Positions 32,699 through 43,121 of a DNA stretch of 64,000 nucleotides are shown piece after piece. Source of the DNA: Oreohelix idahoensis (lineage: Eukaryota > Mollusca > Gastropoda > Stylommatophora > Oreohelicidae); assembly GCA_024509875.1 (NCBI GenBank), contig JAMPIV010009920.1, positions 363,086 through 427,085 of the forward strand. Direction: 5' to 3'. The notes under the pieces are model-generated. The model had not been told where the DNA came from. It saw nothing but the letters and a program-made list of their open reading frames with translations, and ran no database searches. The position numbers were made by a program, and so were the translations under genes. The stretch's first letter is position 1. Every line of letters begins with the position of its first letter.

Positions 32699-34667
32699 TT
32701 CATAGCAAATTTCTTCAAGCATTTTCCAGGTTTTTCCAGGTCCAGCACGTAATTTTCAAGGATGGGAAACTCTAATATTTTCCTCATCTAATTTTCTCAG
32801 ATATAATTATCACGTTGCTGACCAGCAATCCGGAGGATTACCATCTCCCATTACCAAGGGTGTTTGCAGATTTCTTTAATAAGAACTGTTTTTTTGTTTT
32901 TTAAATTCATAAAAGATTGAAAAACAGACATCTTTTTCCAGTTTTTAGTGAATTTGTTCAACGTCAGCGCAATAAAATGTTAGTGACATGGATGGTAATG
33001 AATAAAATAAGCTTGATTGACGTATTGATTTAACGATTAACCACATATATCAACATAAAAGGCTAATAAAATTGTGAATAAAATGCCAAAAAAAAACCCT
33101 GTATTTTTCGTGTTTGTCTTTTTTGAATGTATTCTGCATCTGTGGCATCTGACAATGAGCGTTTGTAAATGTTTAAGTAGTTAAGTACCTCTAGTTGGAG
33201 TCTGAGCTGCTTTTTTTCATTAATTGGGGTTGAAGTTGTAGCTGTAGGCCTCTGCAAGAGTCTTTGTCTGGATTGTTGATAACCCTTGACAGTGTGGTAT
33301 AACTTGAAGCAGGGTATCAGGCATATAGGTACATTGCAATCTGGGCAGTACATGCAAGTCTGGCTTCTGTTCCCTGCAGCCTTACACACTTTACAGTCTG
33401 GTTTGTACCTTGCCCTTTCATATTTATTAATGAAGTGGTGCTCAGTAAGTCGTGTTGTTGTGACCTGTTGTTTTGAAGGTGTCACATTGCGTCAAAAAAT
33501 AGCAGGTTCAATAAGAGTCATACCGACATCCTGATCTTTGCTTTGATTTTTTTGGTAGAGTTGGCAGTGTTGTAGGTTATGTGCCCATTGACCATGGCAG
33601 TTTCAACTAAGAAATTATATAAAGGTAGAATCTGTGTGGGTAGGGGTAGCCTGCACCTAGTTGGCTGAAGTGGTCGACACCTCCCATACTTTTGATGTAT
33701 TTTTCTGCAAGCACTGGCTTCTGAATTCTTCTGCCCTAAAGAATTTGTCTTTCTAACTGTCTTCTTTATATTATCATTGGACTGAACAGTAGATATAAGT
33801 TTAAATCTTTTCGTATCATGCCAGGTGACTGTCGGCATGCCTTATCTTCTGTCACACAAAACACAGGATGATTTGTCTTTTTCAATTTGAGTTGATTTTT
33901 CTTCAGTGCTACAGGAAAATGCTTCCTATTTTCAGCTACTGTTCCAAATGCACCAATCTGAAATTCAGGTCTTGAAATAAAGCTGAAGGCTGAATAAAAA
34001 CTACCACAGAAGAGAATATGTCCCTTGTTGCGTTTGAAATTTGAATTAAAACTATGGTGACTTTTCACTGAAAAAAAAGAGTCCAAATAATCTCAGCTCT
34101 GAGAGTTTCTTCCTTGGTCACAAGTGATGTCACATTTGTAGGTCTCCTAGTAGTGTTAGACATTTCTGAAGTGTCCGAGGGAGTAGTGTTAGATGGTTTT
34201 GATGTTTCTGAGGGAAAAACTGCTCCTTGGAGTTGTGTTCTTTTCTGTTTAAATAAAAAAATTAAAAAAATGGAACACACAAATAACTTATGAGTAGGCC
34301 TATGTTATGTAAATTTACCAAGTCAAAGTTCTAAACGCATGAATAATATAGTCAAACAATATTTAACTAGAAGTTAATATATAGTAATTCGGAGGGTGAA
34401 GGTATGATGATATCCTTATAACACTTGTGATAAGTGAAAAACTATTAAATATGTAATTGGAAACATTAGGCCTTTACACACACACACCCTCCCCATCTTT
34501 ACTATTTTTGTTTGATTTTTTTGTTGGGGTTTGTTTTGTTTTATCGTTTCTGTTTGTTTCGATTAAAAAAAAAAAATTTCAATTATTTTTTTAATTTAAA
34601 AAAAAAAAACATAGGCCTGTGCACAAAATTGGCAATTTTCATGTATCCTAATTACAGTGATTTGACA
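32699..34667 (-). mobile_element. piggyBac-derived element, deletion derivative, copy 2
   Basis: Colinear with 2456-4296 from GTTCATAGCAAAT to ACAGTGATTTGAC, with scattered differences. Copy 2 is slightly longer: it retains a stretch near 34118-34255 that copy 1 lacks. Both copies join the same upstream sequence to the middle of the transposase at the same point, so the deletion happened before the copies separated. Confidence 0.75.
33190..34086 (-). pseudogene. piggyBac-like transposase, C-terminal remnant (copy 2)
   Basis: From 34086: FFSVKSHHSFNSNF, NKGHILFCGSFYSAFSF (the second catalytic Asp is replaced), FQIGAFGTVAENRKHFPVALKK, then TVTWHDTKRFKLISTV and ARYKPDCKVCKAAGNRSQTC with the zinc ribbon near 33440-33300. 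It is separated into at least three frames. An upstream open frame (34280-34065) has Ser/Thr-rich repeats (SNTTPSDTSEMSNTT) not seen in copy 3. It cannot make an active enzyme. Confidence 0.8.
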
Positions 34668-35082
34668 GATGTGATGCCACTTTCATGTATCGGCGGTTAT
34701 TCATGTTATCTGGAATTGAAAACATGTAGGCCTAGGCATATCCTAATTATAACCCTGCAGAGGAGAACGGGATATGTCTCATCCTCATAAATATAATAAA
34801 AAAGCATTCAAAATATATTTATTTCCAAAAAATGTGGTGAAATGAAAAGTGGGACATGGTCTGATAACAGGGTAATCTATAGGATATGGAATCGCCATCA
34901 ATTTCTATTCCTGACCATCTTAAACTGTGTCAAACATATTCCCGTAAGCAGTTGTAAACCAAGAAATTTCATTCAAACACTGTAATTTTGGCCATGGTTA
35001 AAAATAAAACTAGTTTAAATATGCCTACATTGTAAATTACAGACGCAAGTACAGTAGGCCTATCTATAAACTGCACTTATTT
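34668..35082. other. no gene seen
   Basis: AT-rich spacer between the piggyBac derivative and the SINE. It contains two TAGGCCTA palindromes (34727-34734 and 35055-35062) and no coding signal. Confidence 0.4.
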
Positions 35083-35093
35083 AAATATGTTTT

Positions 35094-35356
35094 TTTTTAA
35101 CCAGCGGCACTTGGGCTTTCAGCCCTTCGGCCCAATGACATGTCATTGCGAGGCTGGGGAACCTGAGGACTTTTCTTCCAACCCGGTCAGAAGCTTCGCT
35201 CCTTCCCATCCACAGAGGGTTTATCACAGGAGCCGTTCAGGTTATTCAGTCAAATCTCCGGTCGTAAACATTCCTTCAAACGCGCATGCCCGGGTTTGAA
35301 CCATGAACACCTGGTCGCCAGTACAACGCCGAAGCCATTACACCAGCGCGGCTCCC
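35094..35356 (-). mobile_element. tRNA-derived SINE, complete, 11-bp target duplication
   Basis: AAATATGTTTT flanks it at 35083-35093 and 35357-35367. On the minus strand the 5' end is tRNA-like: TGGTGTAATGG (box A, inverse of 35335-35345) and GGTTCAAACCC (box B, inverse of 35292-35302). The body includes CAACCCGGTC.GAAGC-type sequence on the plus strand, and the 3' tail is A-rich. A 5'-truncated relative lies at 41323-41521. The 11-bp duplication equals that of the RTE insertions. Confidence 0.88.
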
Positions 35357-35940
35357 AAATATGTTTTATAAGTGAGATAAATGAATTTATTACTTTTTTT
35401 TTTAATTAATGAAGAAAAATATCCTGTTCAACATCTATTGGGTTATACAGTGCAGACCTGATAAGGAGAACTCACCAGGGACCCAAGAAATAGTTCTTCT
35501 TATCAGAAATTCTTCTTATCCAGATAAGAGTTCAAGCATATGGTAATGCATTTACAACGTACAATACAATAATGAATTAGCGTTGAATATGACAGATGTA
35601 TGACACAGAAAATATGTAAATCACCAAAAGTGTTAATGTACAAAGTTGGCACAAATATCTAGAGAATAACAGCACTTTTTACACTTTGAAATGAAAAAAG
35701 CTGCAATTCTCCTATGTATCTTACTTAGTACCTGTACTTGAGTTAATAAAAATGTTTTTCCATGACATCCTTAAATTCCAAGAAATGATAAATTAAATCA
35801 TCTTGGCATCCAGCCTGCATTATATACATGTTAGTTTTATCCATGCAATTTGAAACTTCCAACTGTGAAATAGTTTGTACCATTAACCAACAGTCATCAT
35901 TATCTCTAGAATTTGTACACTCTTAAATGATAATGCACTC

Positions 35941-36379
35941 TTAAATTAAAAAGTCTGTAATTTTCCTCTGTACTGCATCAATGTGACCTACAAGTTTGGA
36001 CAACATTGCTGACCTATAATGAACCTTCAGATTTTGAATAATACCTTGGTCACAAGGCTGAAGTTTGGATGTCGCATTTGGTGGTAAAAATAAAAGTTCT
36101 GTTGCTTTTAGATTTTGAACATTTATGTGGGCTGAACAGTTGTAAAGCACCAAAAGAACTTTGTGATGTTGATGTTCCATAGAATGATCAAATGCATATA
36201 GCCACTTGGTGAAAATGTATGATGTCATCCAGGCTATTGAATTAGCTGCATAATCAACACACAATTTTTTCAAACCTTTAAAACAGCGTGGATTTTTTAA
36301 TTTAATGATTTCAAGTAATGGCAATTTATCTGAACCATCCATATTTGTACACACAACAATTGTGATTCTTTCTTTCCCT

Positions 36380-36419
<40 letters not shown>

Positions 36420-36535
36420 CACTTTTCATTTCTGAAGGAAAAAGTCTTGTCAGGCAGCAATCTCCAAAACAATCCAGTTTCATCAGCATTAAACAAATCA
36501 ACGGAATTATACCTACTCATGGCTGGTTTTAGCAC
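35941..36535 (-). pseudogene. Tigger transposase DDE domain, catalytic Asp lost
   Basis: NADETGLFWRLLPDK keeps the first catalytic Asp. A pure poly-C tract (36382-36417 on the plus strand) then codes for 12 Gly, or shifts the frame, at a spot where relatives have a short Lys-rich loop. TNMDGSDKLPLL follows. The second motif reads VLLVLYNCSAH: the normal LDN is LYN, an Asp to Tyr change at 36142-36144. LLFLPPNATSKLQPCDQGII follows. The enzyme is inactive. It lies downstream of the CENP-B-like DNA-binding region in the same element. Confidence 0.87.
36382..36417. repeat. 36-nt poly-C tract in transposase
   Basis: Uninterrupted run of 36 C on the plus strand, poly-G on the coding strand, inserted in the Tigger DDE domain. 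Its length is a multiple of three. It could form G-quadruplex structures on the minus strand. Confidence 0.95.
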
Positions 36536-36591
36536 CTCCTCCGTCCATAACTAGGTAGTCGTTTCATTAACAGAATGCCTTTCCCCACACA

Positions 36592-36864
36592 AAAAAAAGG
36601 TAAAGGAACCCGTTACACGCCCATTGAGGCATATTGGGAATATGGTGTTAGGCCCATATTATCTTGACCGTCGGCACACTAGGGGTGATGTGGTTGGCAT
36701 TAGTCCAGCCGCCTTAACCTTCACAGGGTTGCTCTGGTACCCATTTGGGGCTGGGTCGACCCAGGAGCCGTTTGTAACCTAAAAAATTCCCATCTCATCT
36801 GGGGATCGAACCATAGACTACTGCGCTAGGAAGCCAGTGCAATAACCACTATGCTACCGCGGCT
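36592..36864 (-). mobile_element. tRNA-derived SINE of a second family, inside Tigger
   Basis: On the minus strand the 5' end has TAGCATAGTGG (box A, inverse of 36846-36856) and GGTTCGATCCC (box B, inverse of 36802-36812), both near-perfect pol III boxes. The body and 3' end differ from the SINE at 35094-35356. It separates the DNA-binding and catalytic parts of the Tigger transposase. I found no clear target duplication. Confidence 0.85.
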
Positions 36865-37259
36865 TTGTAAGTAATGTGCCGTTTTTTAAAACAACCCAAC
36901 CAGCCAGGACTACATTTCCAGCCAGTCCGACCTTCCAGAAGTGCTAACTCTTCTGCCTTTGCACTTAATATAGGTCCATTTGCAGGAACATTTGCTGATC
37001 TCGCCATGGTGAACCATTTTAGGAGTGCCGTGTCAACCACATCACACGTCGCTTTTCGGTTCTTCATTCTGTGACAATCAACTTGTCCACCATAAAACAT
37101 TTTTCTGTACCGATCCTTATTTTTTATGATTCCTGAAAGCGTTGATTTTGGAATATCGAATTCCTTTGCTATTTCCATTTTCTTTTTGCCACTATTTTCC
37201 ACTTCATGTACTAGCTCAATCTTTCTTTTCAAAGATATGGATTTTAACTTTCCAGCCAT
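36865..37259 (-). pseudogene. Tigger transposase, CENP-B-like DNA-binding domain
   Basis: Starts MAGKLKSISLKRKIELVHEV at 37259. The first helix-turn-helix is followed by EIAKEFDIPKSTLSGIIKNK, the psq-type recognition segment. The second, CENP-B-type HTH reads ALLKWFTMARSANVPANGPI...KAEELALL and ends in a segment with Trp-Lys-Cys. It binds the transposon ends. The frame is open until the SINE at 36864; the catalytic half lies beyond the SINE. The start Met is the first in frame and matches the usual family start. Confidence 0.87.
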
Positions 37260-37561
37260 TTTTAGAGGGGAAATAACTCAAATTCTAACACTGACGAAGC
37301 GTGCAATTTCCGAAAATAGCCGAAAAGTTGTACAAATGTCCAGGTACTGTATTTGAAAAAAAGTTCGCCTTAAGCAGATCAAATTATATAGTCGGGACAC
37401 GTTTAATCATTCGGCATATCCGAAAATTCGTGATAAACGGATTCCGCTTAACCGGACATTTTTTACAAAGACAAAGAAGAAAAATTGCCGGGGATAAACA
37501 AATTGTTCTTCACAACAGAAATTCGCCACATCCGAGATCGCCTTAAGCGGTTTGCACTGTA

Positions 37562-38562
37562 ATTAGGATATATATTGTTTTTAATTCCAAATAATATGAA
37601 CAACTGTCGATATGAGAAAGTGGCATCATATTTAACAAATCATTGTAAATAGGCTAGGGACAATAACAATTATGCTTAGGCCTATACGCTAAAATAAAAT
37701 AAAAATCAAGAAGAAAATCTGAACAAGAATAATAAAGTGGAGGGGTGTACAGGCCTGGTGGTTCCAGTTATATAACTGACTTTAACATATATTTAATTGA
37801 CTTTCATCTGTTAAAAGTCATATGCATTGTAAGAACAGCACCAGACCTTCACATTCACAGCCACTAGAATTTATTACTTACCTCAGTTGAAATGAACGAT
37901 TTAATACAACTTGAATGCGTAGATACAAGTTCTTGGTGTTTTTTTTTTTTAAAGTTTTGCCTCGTTTTGGCGAGGCGCGTCCCATTCAACATAGTCGGTT
38001 ATATTAGGGCGCATGTCCAAATATAAAAGACCCTTTAGGTCTGAGGTTATAAATCAATTTTTTCCCAGTAATTTTTGAGTAACAGACGCGGCCGCTAAAA
38101 ATAAATCTGCATTCACATCATTAACGCAAATCGCCAAAAACGCAAATCGCCAATAACGCAAATCGCCGAAAACGTCTGGAAATGGATTTAGTGCGCAAAG
38201 GGAAGTAAAAATTATACGGTAACTGAAGTTTAACGAAAAATACCACCAATATTTAATAACCGAAAATGGACAACTTTCGATTTGTAATTTTTTTTCCAGG
38301 TCCGATGCGGGAAATTCAAGGCTTTTAGCCATTTTCCCAGGCTTTTCAAGGCCTGGAATTTTTTTTTTCATTTTCCAGGTTTTTCAAGGTTTTTCCAGGC
38401 TGCTACAAAACCTGAATTAATCTTTCAGAACTACCCCTTGTGTAGTGTTTGGTGTGGTATCAAAAGAGAATATCTACAATTATCTGAAAAGGCTGTTAAA
38501 ATACTCCTTCCTTTTCCAACCACATATCTGTGTTAGGGCAGGACTTTCTTCACATACTTCCT
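37562..38562. other. no gene; short repeats
   Basis: It holds one TAGGCCTA palindrome (37677-37684), a triplicated CGCAAATCGCC motif near 38123-38175, and a TTTTCCAGG-rich stretch (about 38290-38400). A related TTTTCCAGG stretch occurs inside the two piggyBac derivatives near 2478-2510 and 32718-32745. No coding signal. Confidence 0.45.
38123..38175 (+). repeat. three short direct repeats AACGCAAATCGCC
   Basis: AACGCAAATCGCC recurs three times, the third followed by GAAAACG, over about 53 bp. Function unknown. Confidence 0.8.
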
Positions 38563-40170
38563 TCAGGAGCAGATGAGGTGGACGGAATATTTTGAGGACC
38601 TTCTCAATAAACCAGCTCCACAAAACCCCCCCGACATCCAGCCAGCAGAAGAAAAGCAACAAATTAACGGTGAAAGACCAGCGAAGGAAGAAATAGAGAA
38701 AGCCATGGAGCTTCTAGGGGATGGAGGGGTGTCTGGGTCTGGTGGCATTCCGGTGGAGGCCATCGGGGCAGATGTAGACACAGCTGCAGAGATGTTATAT
38801 AAATTGCTTGGTGGAATCTGGGAGGGGGAGGAGGTGCCAGCGGAGTGGAGGTGGGAATGTCTGGCTGGGTTGCCTGGAAGGGGCGATTTGCAAGAGTGCA
38901 CAAATTCTAGAGGAGTGGTGTTGCTATCGGTGCCTGGAAGTATTAGACAGGATTGTCCTTGGGAGATTAGGAGTCCGTGGACAGGAGGCTGGGAAATGGG
39001 CGGGCAGGTTTTCGACGGGGTGGATCCTGTGCAGACCAGATGGCCACTTTGAGAATAGTGGTTGAATGAAGTTCACCACTGTACATCAAATTTGTGGAGT
39101 GGGGGTGGGGGGGGGGGGGGGGGGGGGGGGAGGAGGGGTGGGCGGGGTGGACGGGGGGTCAGTTTGGGGGTTGATGGGGCGCTGTGGAGTTCCCCTGGGG
39201 ATCATTGGTTTAGTGGGGACATGGCGTGCAGAGTTCTTCATGGGGGCGGCTTGCAAAGCAGTTTGGGATGGGGACAGGAGTGCAACAGGGATGCCTCTTG
39301 TCTCCATTTCTTTTCTTGCTAGCGGTGGACTGGGTTATGGGAGCATCGATGGCACACAACAGGGGTGGAGTCCAGTGTACTCTGGCTGGGCGGTTGGATA
39401 ATCTGGATTTTGCTGGTGGCTTGGCTCTTCTGTCCCATGGCCGTGGTCAGATGCAGGATGTTGGGGGCACTCAATCAGAGGCCACAGCGGTTGGGTCTGA
39501 GGGTGCACGGGGATGGTGAGGGTGGGTGCAGGTGGTGATGGTGGGGCTGAACTTGAGGCGGCACCGGTAGAGGATGTGGGGTCGTGCACGTGTCTTGGTG
39601 GCGGTGTGGACGGGGTTAGAGAGAGGGACGGTGACATCAAGGTGGTAATGCAGAGGGCAAGAGGAGCTTTCATTGCTTTGGGAAAATATGTGGAGATCAG
39701 GAGAGGTCGGATTCAACGTGAAAATGGGGTCTTCATCTCAGGTGTGAAGTCAGTCCTGTTGTGTGGCTCTGAGACATGGAGAGCAACAGGGACGGCAACC
39801 AGGGAGCTACAGACTTTCATAAATGGGTGCTTGCATGGAATAGAAGGATTGGAATGGTATGGTGGGGTTGCCGGCGTAGAACTGATGGTGGGAGCTGGAC
39901 AGGTGCCGGTGGAGCGAGAGATGGGAGGAGGATGATGGCATGGATAGGACGCGCACTGAGGAGGCCTGTTGATAGCATTACAAGGCAGTCCTTGTTCTGG
40001 GATCCCTGGGGCGGGAGGGGCAGGTGTAGACCAGGAGGCACATGGAGAGGAGGGCTGGAAACTGAGGTGAAAATGATAAGGAGAACGTGGAAAGAACTTG
40101 AGATGATGGCACGTGACAGGAGGACTTGGCATGTGTTTGTTGAAGGCATATGGCTCCTTTGGGAGTAGAG
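38563..40170 (+). pseudogene. LINE reverse transcriptase with A-to-G hypermutation pattern
   Basis: The first 130 bases encode an ordinary RT linker (RWTEYFEDLLNKPAPQ). From about 38712 the protein keeps the block order of a LINE RT but residues are shifted as if A became G. The LPKKGD block reads LPGRGD, the catalytic FADD reads FAGG (39409-39420), LLYGSETW reads LLCGSETW, and TYLG reads TCLG. Other blocks: RGVVLLSVPG, VQQGCLLSPFLFLLAVDWVM, GAGQVPVE, RRPVDSITRQ and WKELEMMARDR. It is GC- and G-rich unlike the rest of the window. A 24-nt poly-G interrupts it. It cannot be active. The original clade is not assigned; it is not the RTE family seen elsewhere. Confidence 0.75.
39107..39130 (+). 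repeat. 24-nt poly-G tract
   Basis: Uninterrupted run of 24 G, followed by a G-rich stretch (GAGGAGGGGTGGGCGGGG), in the hypermutated LINE. It has potential to form G-quadruplexes. Confidence 0.95.
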
Positions 40171-41308
40171 GGTTATGAATGAGTAAAACAAAGCCACTCT
40201 TTGCACTAATGTATAAATTCTTGGGGGGAAGAGAATATTTATTTTTCATAAAACATATGTTATATATGCCAATACATAATTGTTTTTAAAATGTATTCAT
40301 TTTAATTTCTAATAGGCCTACGGTAAATACAGAGATATAACCCACATTAAGAAGAGCTCTTTGGGGTTCTCAATAATTTTTAAGTGAAAAGGGGTCCTGA
40401 GAAATACATGTTTCAGAAAACAAACTATAATCTATTGCAAGCTTGTTCAAGTGTGAGCTCTAAGTCTGATCAATTCCATCAATAAATTAGAATAGTTGAA
40501 AAAATAACTTTGATTAAAAATTAGACTGAAATGAAGATGAAAGAAAGAACAGTGGACCGTGTTCTTCGATGACATCCAAATAAGTTGCCCATGTCTTAGG
40601 GTTTAGGATTTCTAAACCAACACTAACCCCTTATTATTGTGTCCGAATTCTTTTTGAAGGCTGTAGGGCAATGTGGGGCATTAAGCACACTGGTTGATAG
40701 GCGCGCGCCACATGGCATGCGCTGGGTATTATGATGTGATGCTTCCCATATAGCATGGGGGTGTTAGGCACTGCCTATGTTTGGTATAGACCAGTCAAAT
40801 GCAATGTTTCATTCTCCATAAAGGTCAAGACAACCAATGAAATAGCTCCAATCTTTACAAATTTGGAGGTGTCATCTGACCACCTCATTGGCAGCCATTG
40901 TAAATGCATATTGAAACTTTTCAGTCGCTTTGTGACCCTGTATAAAACAAGTTTTCTTGTTAAATTACGTGAAAAAACAATCATCACCTTTGCATTTGAG
41001 GTAAAAAAATGGATAAACTATTAACACTATGTTGTTGTGTATAAATAATGATAAATCATTTGTTTTCATCAATGTGCTACCACTCTCCATTGCCATGAGC
41101 TGTTGCTGTGTCACATGTTGATTTCATTTTTTTTTTCATCTGAAACATTATAAAATGAGTTTTGTGTCACAGCCTCTGTTTATCTAGTGAAGTAACTAAT
41201 GAATACGAATAAATGAAATTTTTTTTTGATGAATTGTGAAAAGTTATGACAGGAGAAGCATCAGATTTAATGGGGGTGTGCTTAATTCACCCATTAATGT
41301 TTTTTTTT
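40171..41308. other. no gene seen
   Basis: AT-rich spacer after the hypermutated LINE. It holds one TAGGCCTA palindrome (40313-40320) and the dispersed repeat at 40551-40660. The 89-codon open frame at 40755 shows no motif. Confidence 0.4.
40551..40660. repeat. dispersed repeat shared with 31106-31215
   Basis: Second copy of the 110-bp repeat described at 31106. The two copies are diverged and in direct orientation. Confidence 0.6.
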
Positions 41309-41322
41309 ACTAGTGTGTCTTT

Positions 41323-41521
41323 TTTCTTTTCTTAACCAGCCCAATCATGTCATTGCGGGGCTGGGAAGCCTGTGAACTTTCCTTCCAACCCGGTCAGGAG
41401 CTTTCCTCCTTCCCATCCACAGAGGGCTTATCTCTGAAGCTGTTCAGGTTATTCAGTCAAAATCATGTTCGATGACACTCCTACAAATGCCCACACCTGA
41501 ACCTTGAACACCTGATCGCTA
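41323..41521 (-). mobile_element. SINE relative of 35094-35356, 5'-truncated
   Basis: ACTAGTGTGTCTTT flanks it at 41309-41322 and 41522-41535, a 14-bp target duplication. The body matches the SINE at 35094-35356, but the tRNA boxes are missing, so it is a 5'-truncated copy that could not be transcribed by pol III. Confidence 0.85.
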
Positions 41522-41717
41522 ACTAGTGTGTCTTTAAAAATGAAACAAAATTTTATTTAAATCTGATGCATTTATTCTGTGTCATTACAAGTTGTATAGA
41601 AAAGGTATAAATGTTGGTGGGAAGTTATTTTTTGAAAAAAGATTATTTTTTTTTCTTTTCTAAATGAATAATAGCAATTGTGCTTAATGTCCCATTTTTT
41701 TCATATTTATTCACAGA

Positions 41718-43121
41718 ATGGTTCGAAATTACAAGAAGGCAGTTGGAGGAAGAAAGAATTTTAGCAATTCTAAGGAGATGGACAACATGAACAAGACAGA
41801 GGTCATGACACTCAGTGTGGGTAATCCTGAGCTAATAACCATACAAAACCAGAAGTTAGAGCAGACAGACACATTTACTTACCTAGGATGCATAGTAACA
41901 CCAGATGGCGGAACAAGCAAGGACATTAACAACAGAATGAATAAAGCGAGAACAGCCTTTGCTAGTCTCAATAACATTTGGAGGTCTTCCCAATACAGCA
42001 CAAACACCAAATTAAGACTGTATGAGAGCTGTGTGCTTTCTGTGTTTCTCTACAATGCGGAATGCTGGAGAGTAACAGAGAAGGAAATGTCAAAATTGTC
42101 CTCCTTCCACACAATCTGCCTAAGGAAAATTCTAGGAATCTTTTGGCTGAATGCCATCAGCAACAAAGAACTTCTTATTCAGAGTAACCAGGAGGACATG
42201 CACACCATCATAGCTGGTAGACGCTGCAGTTGGCCACGTTCTCAGAAGGGACCCTGATACCATTAAGAGAACAGCTTTACTATGAATCCCCAAGGGAAAG
42301 CAAAAGAGAGGCAGACCAAAAACAACTTGGTGGAGAACTGTGGAAGCTGAGATGCAAAGAATGACCAGAGTTCAGGCACTGTACAAAGGATGGCCGCCGA
42401 TCGAGCAAAGTGGAATCAATTTGTTGCTGCCCTACAAGACGCCACCAGGTGCGATGGCTGCTGACTGCTTTGACGGTCTGTGGTTATGGATCCAAGGAGA
42501 TGGAAAATGTGTAAAATGCTATAATGAAGAAAAAGATGTCTGATGGAAAAATGCTATTTTGGAGTAAATTGCTAAGAAGAAGAGATTCCTGTCAATGTTC
42601 ATGTTGGTCGCCAAAAAGTATTGCCTCATTTGCTATATCATCTCCACAGACTAAATCAGATGCAAGATCTTCATCCAGTCGCTCCTCCACTCTATCACTT
42701 AAAGATTTCTTTCTCAAGCAGCTCCAGCCACACTTTGCCAGCAATGCAAAAGGCAGGTCAGCTCGTGTACAGCAATTTCGGTATGGAGAGAGTCTCATTT
42801 GAGAAGAATGTCTTGAGCGACTTCAAGAAACAGCAGCTCAAAAGGAAGTAAGATCATCCAGAGGATGTGGGAGAGGTCTGGGAAAGGAGGAAGGCGAGGG
42901 CAGAGGAAAGCAATCACAGAGGGAGGACTCGCCAAGCAGTAGTTGGTCATGCAGCCTTTTAATGTAATGAGGAATGCCGAAGGTGTGGCCAATCAGGGGG
43001 TGATACTTGGGTCCAATGTGACATTTGTGATTCCTTCTACCATATTAGGTGTGCAAATATATTATCTAGCCTAGAAGAAGTACTGAAACTGACGAATGGA
43101 TTTGTCATTTCCTGTGTTTAA
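41718..43121 (+). pseudogene. pogo-like transposase remnant with a C-terminal PHD finger
   Basis: The N-terminus at 41718 reads MVRNYKKAVGGRKNFSNSKEM, like the psq-type start of pogo/Jerky transposases, and follows a pyrimidine-rich tract and AG that could be a splice acceptor. An RTE copy (41783-42493) interrupts it. After that, 42524-42840 gives a Ser-rich stretch and GRSARVQQFRYGESL with a stop, and a basic Gly/Glu region. At 42975-43121 a PHD-type finger appears: CRRCGQSGGDTWVQCDICDS then FYHIRC and a degraded end (FVISCV, TAA at 43119-43121). The middle (DDE) domain is missing. PHD fingers usually read histone tails. Whether these parts were one gene is inference from order and spacing. 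Confidence 0.55.
41783..42493 (+). mobile_element. 5'-truncated RTE LINE, 11-bp target duplication
   Basis: AAGGAGATGGA flanks it at 41772-41782 and 42494-42504. Coding sequence runs from NKTEVMTL (after YADD) through DTFTYLGCIVTPDGG, NAECWRVTEKEM and HTIIAGRR, then the 3' UTR ending GGTTATGGATCC. The long GAA tail of other copies is nearly absent. It interrupts the pogo-like N-terminus. Confidence 0.88.

Larger units (their letters stand above)
35448..37559 (-). mobile_element. pogo/Tigger transposon with TA target and CAGTGCA ends
   Basis: TA precedes CAGTGCAGACC at 35448, and the right end is the inverse of CAGTGCAAACC, closing at 37559 and followed by TA (37560-37561). The 2,112-bp element holds a DNA-binding N-terminus (37259-36865) and a DDE domain (36535-35941) on the minus strand, separated by a SINE. 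The family differs from the Tigger fragment at 15003-15943 in its terminal sequence. Confidence 0.9.

Noticed and set aside
35292..36856. tRNA-like sequences, considered as tRNA genes
   Set aside because: Only the pol III boxes are conserved; the cloverleaf does not continue, and SINE bodies and tails follow.
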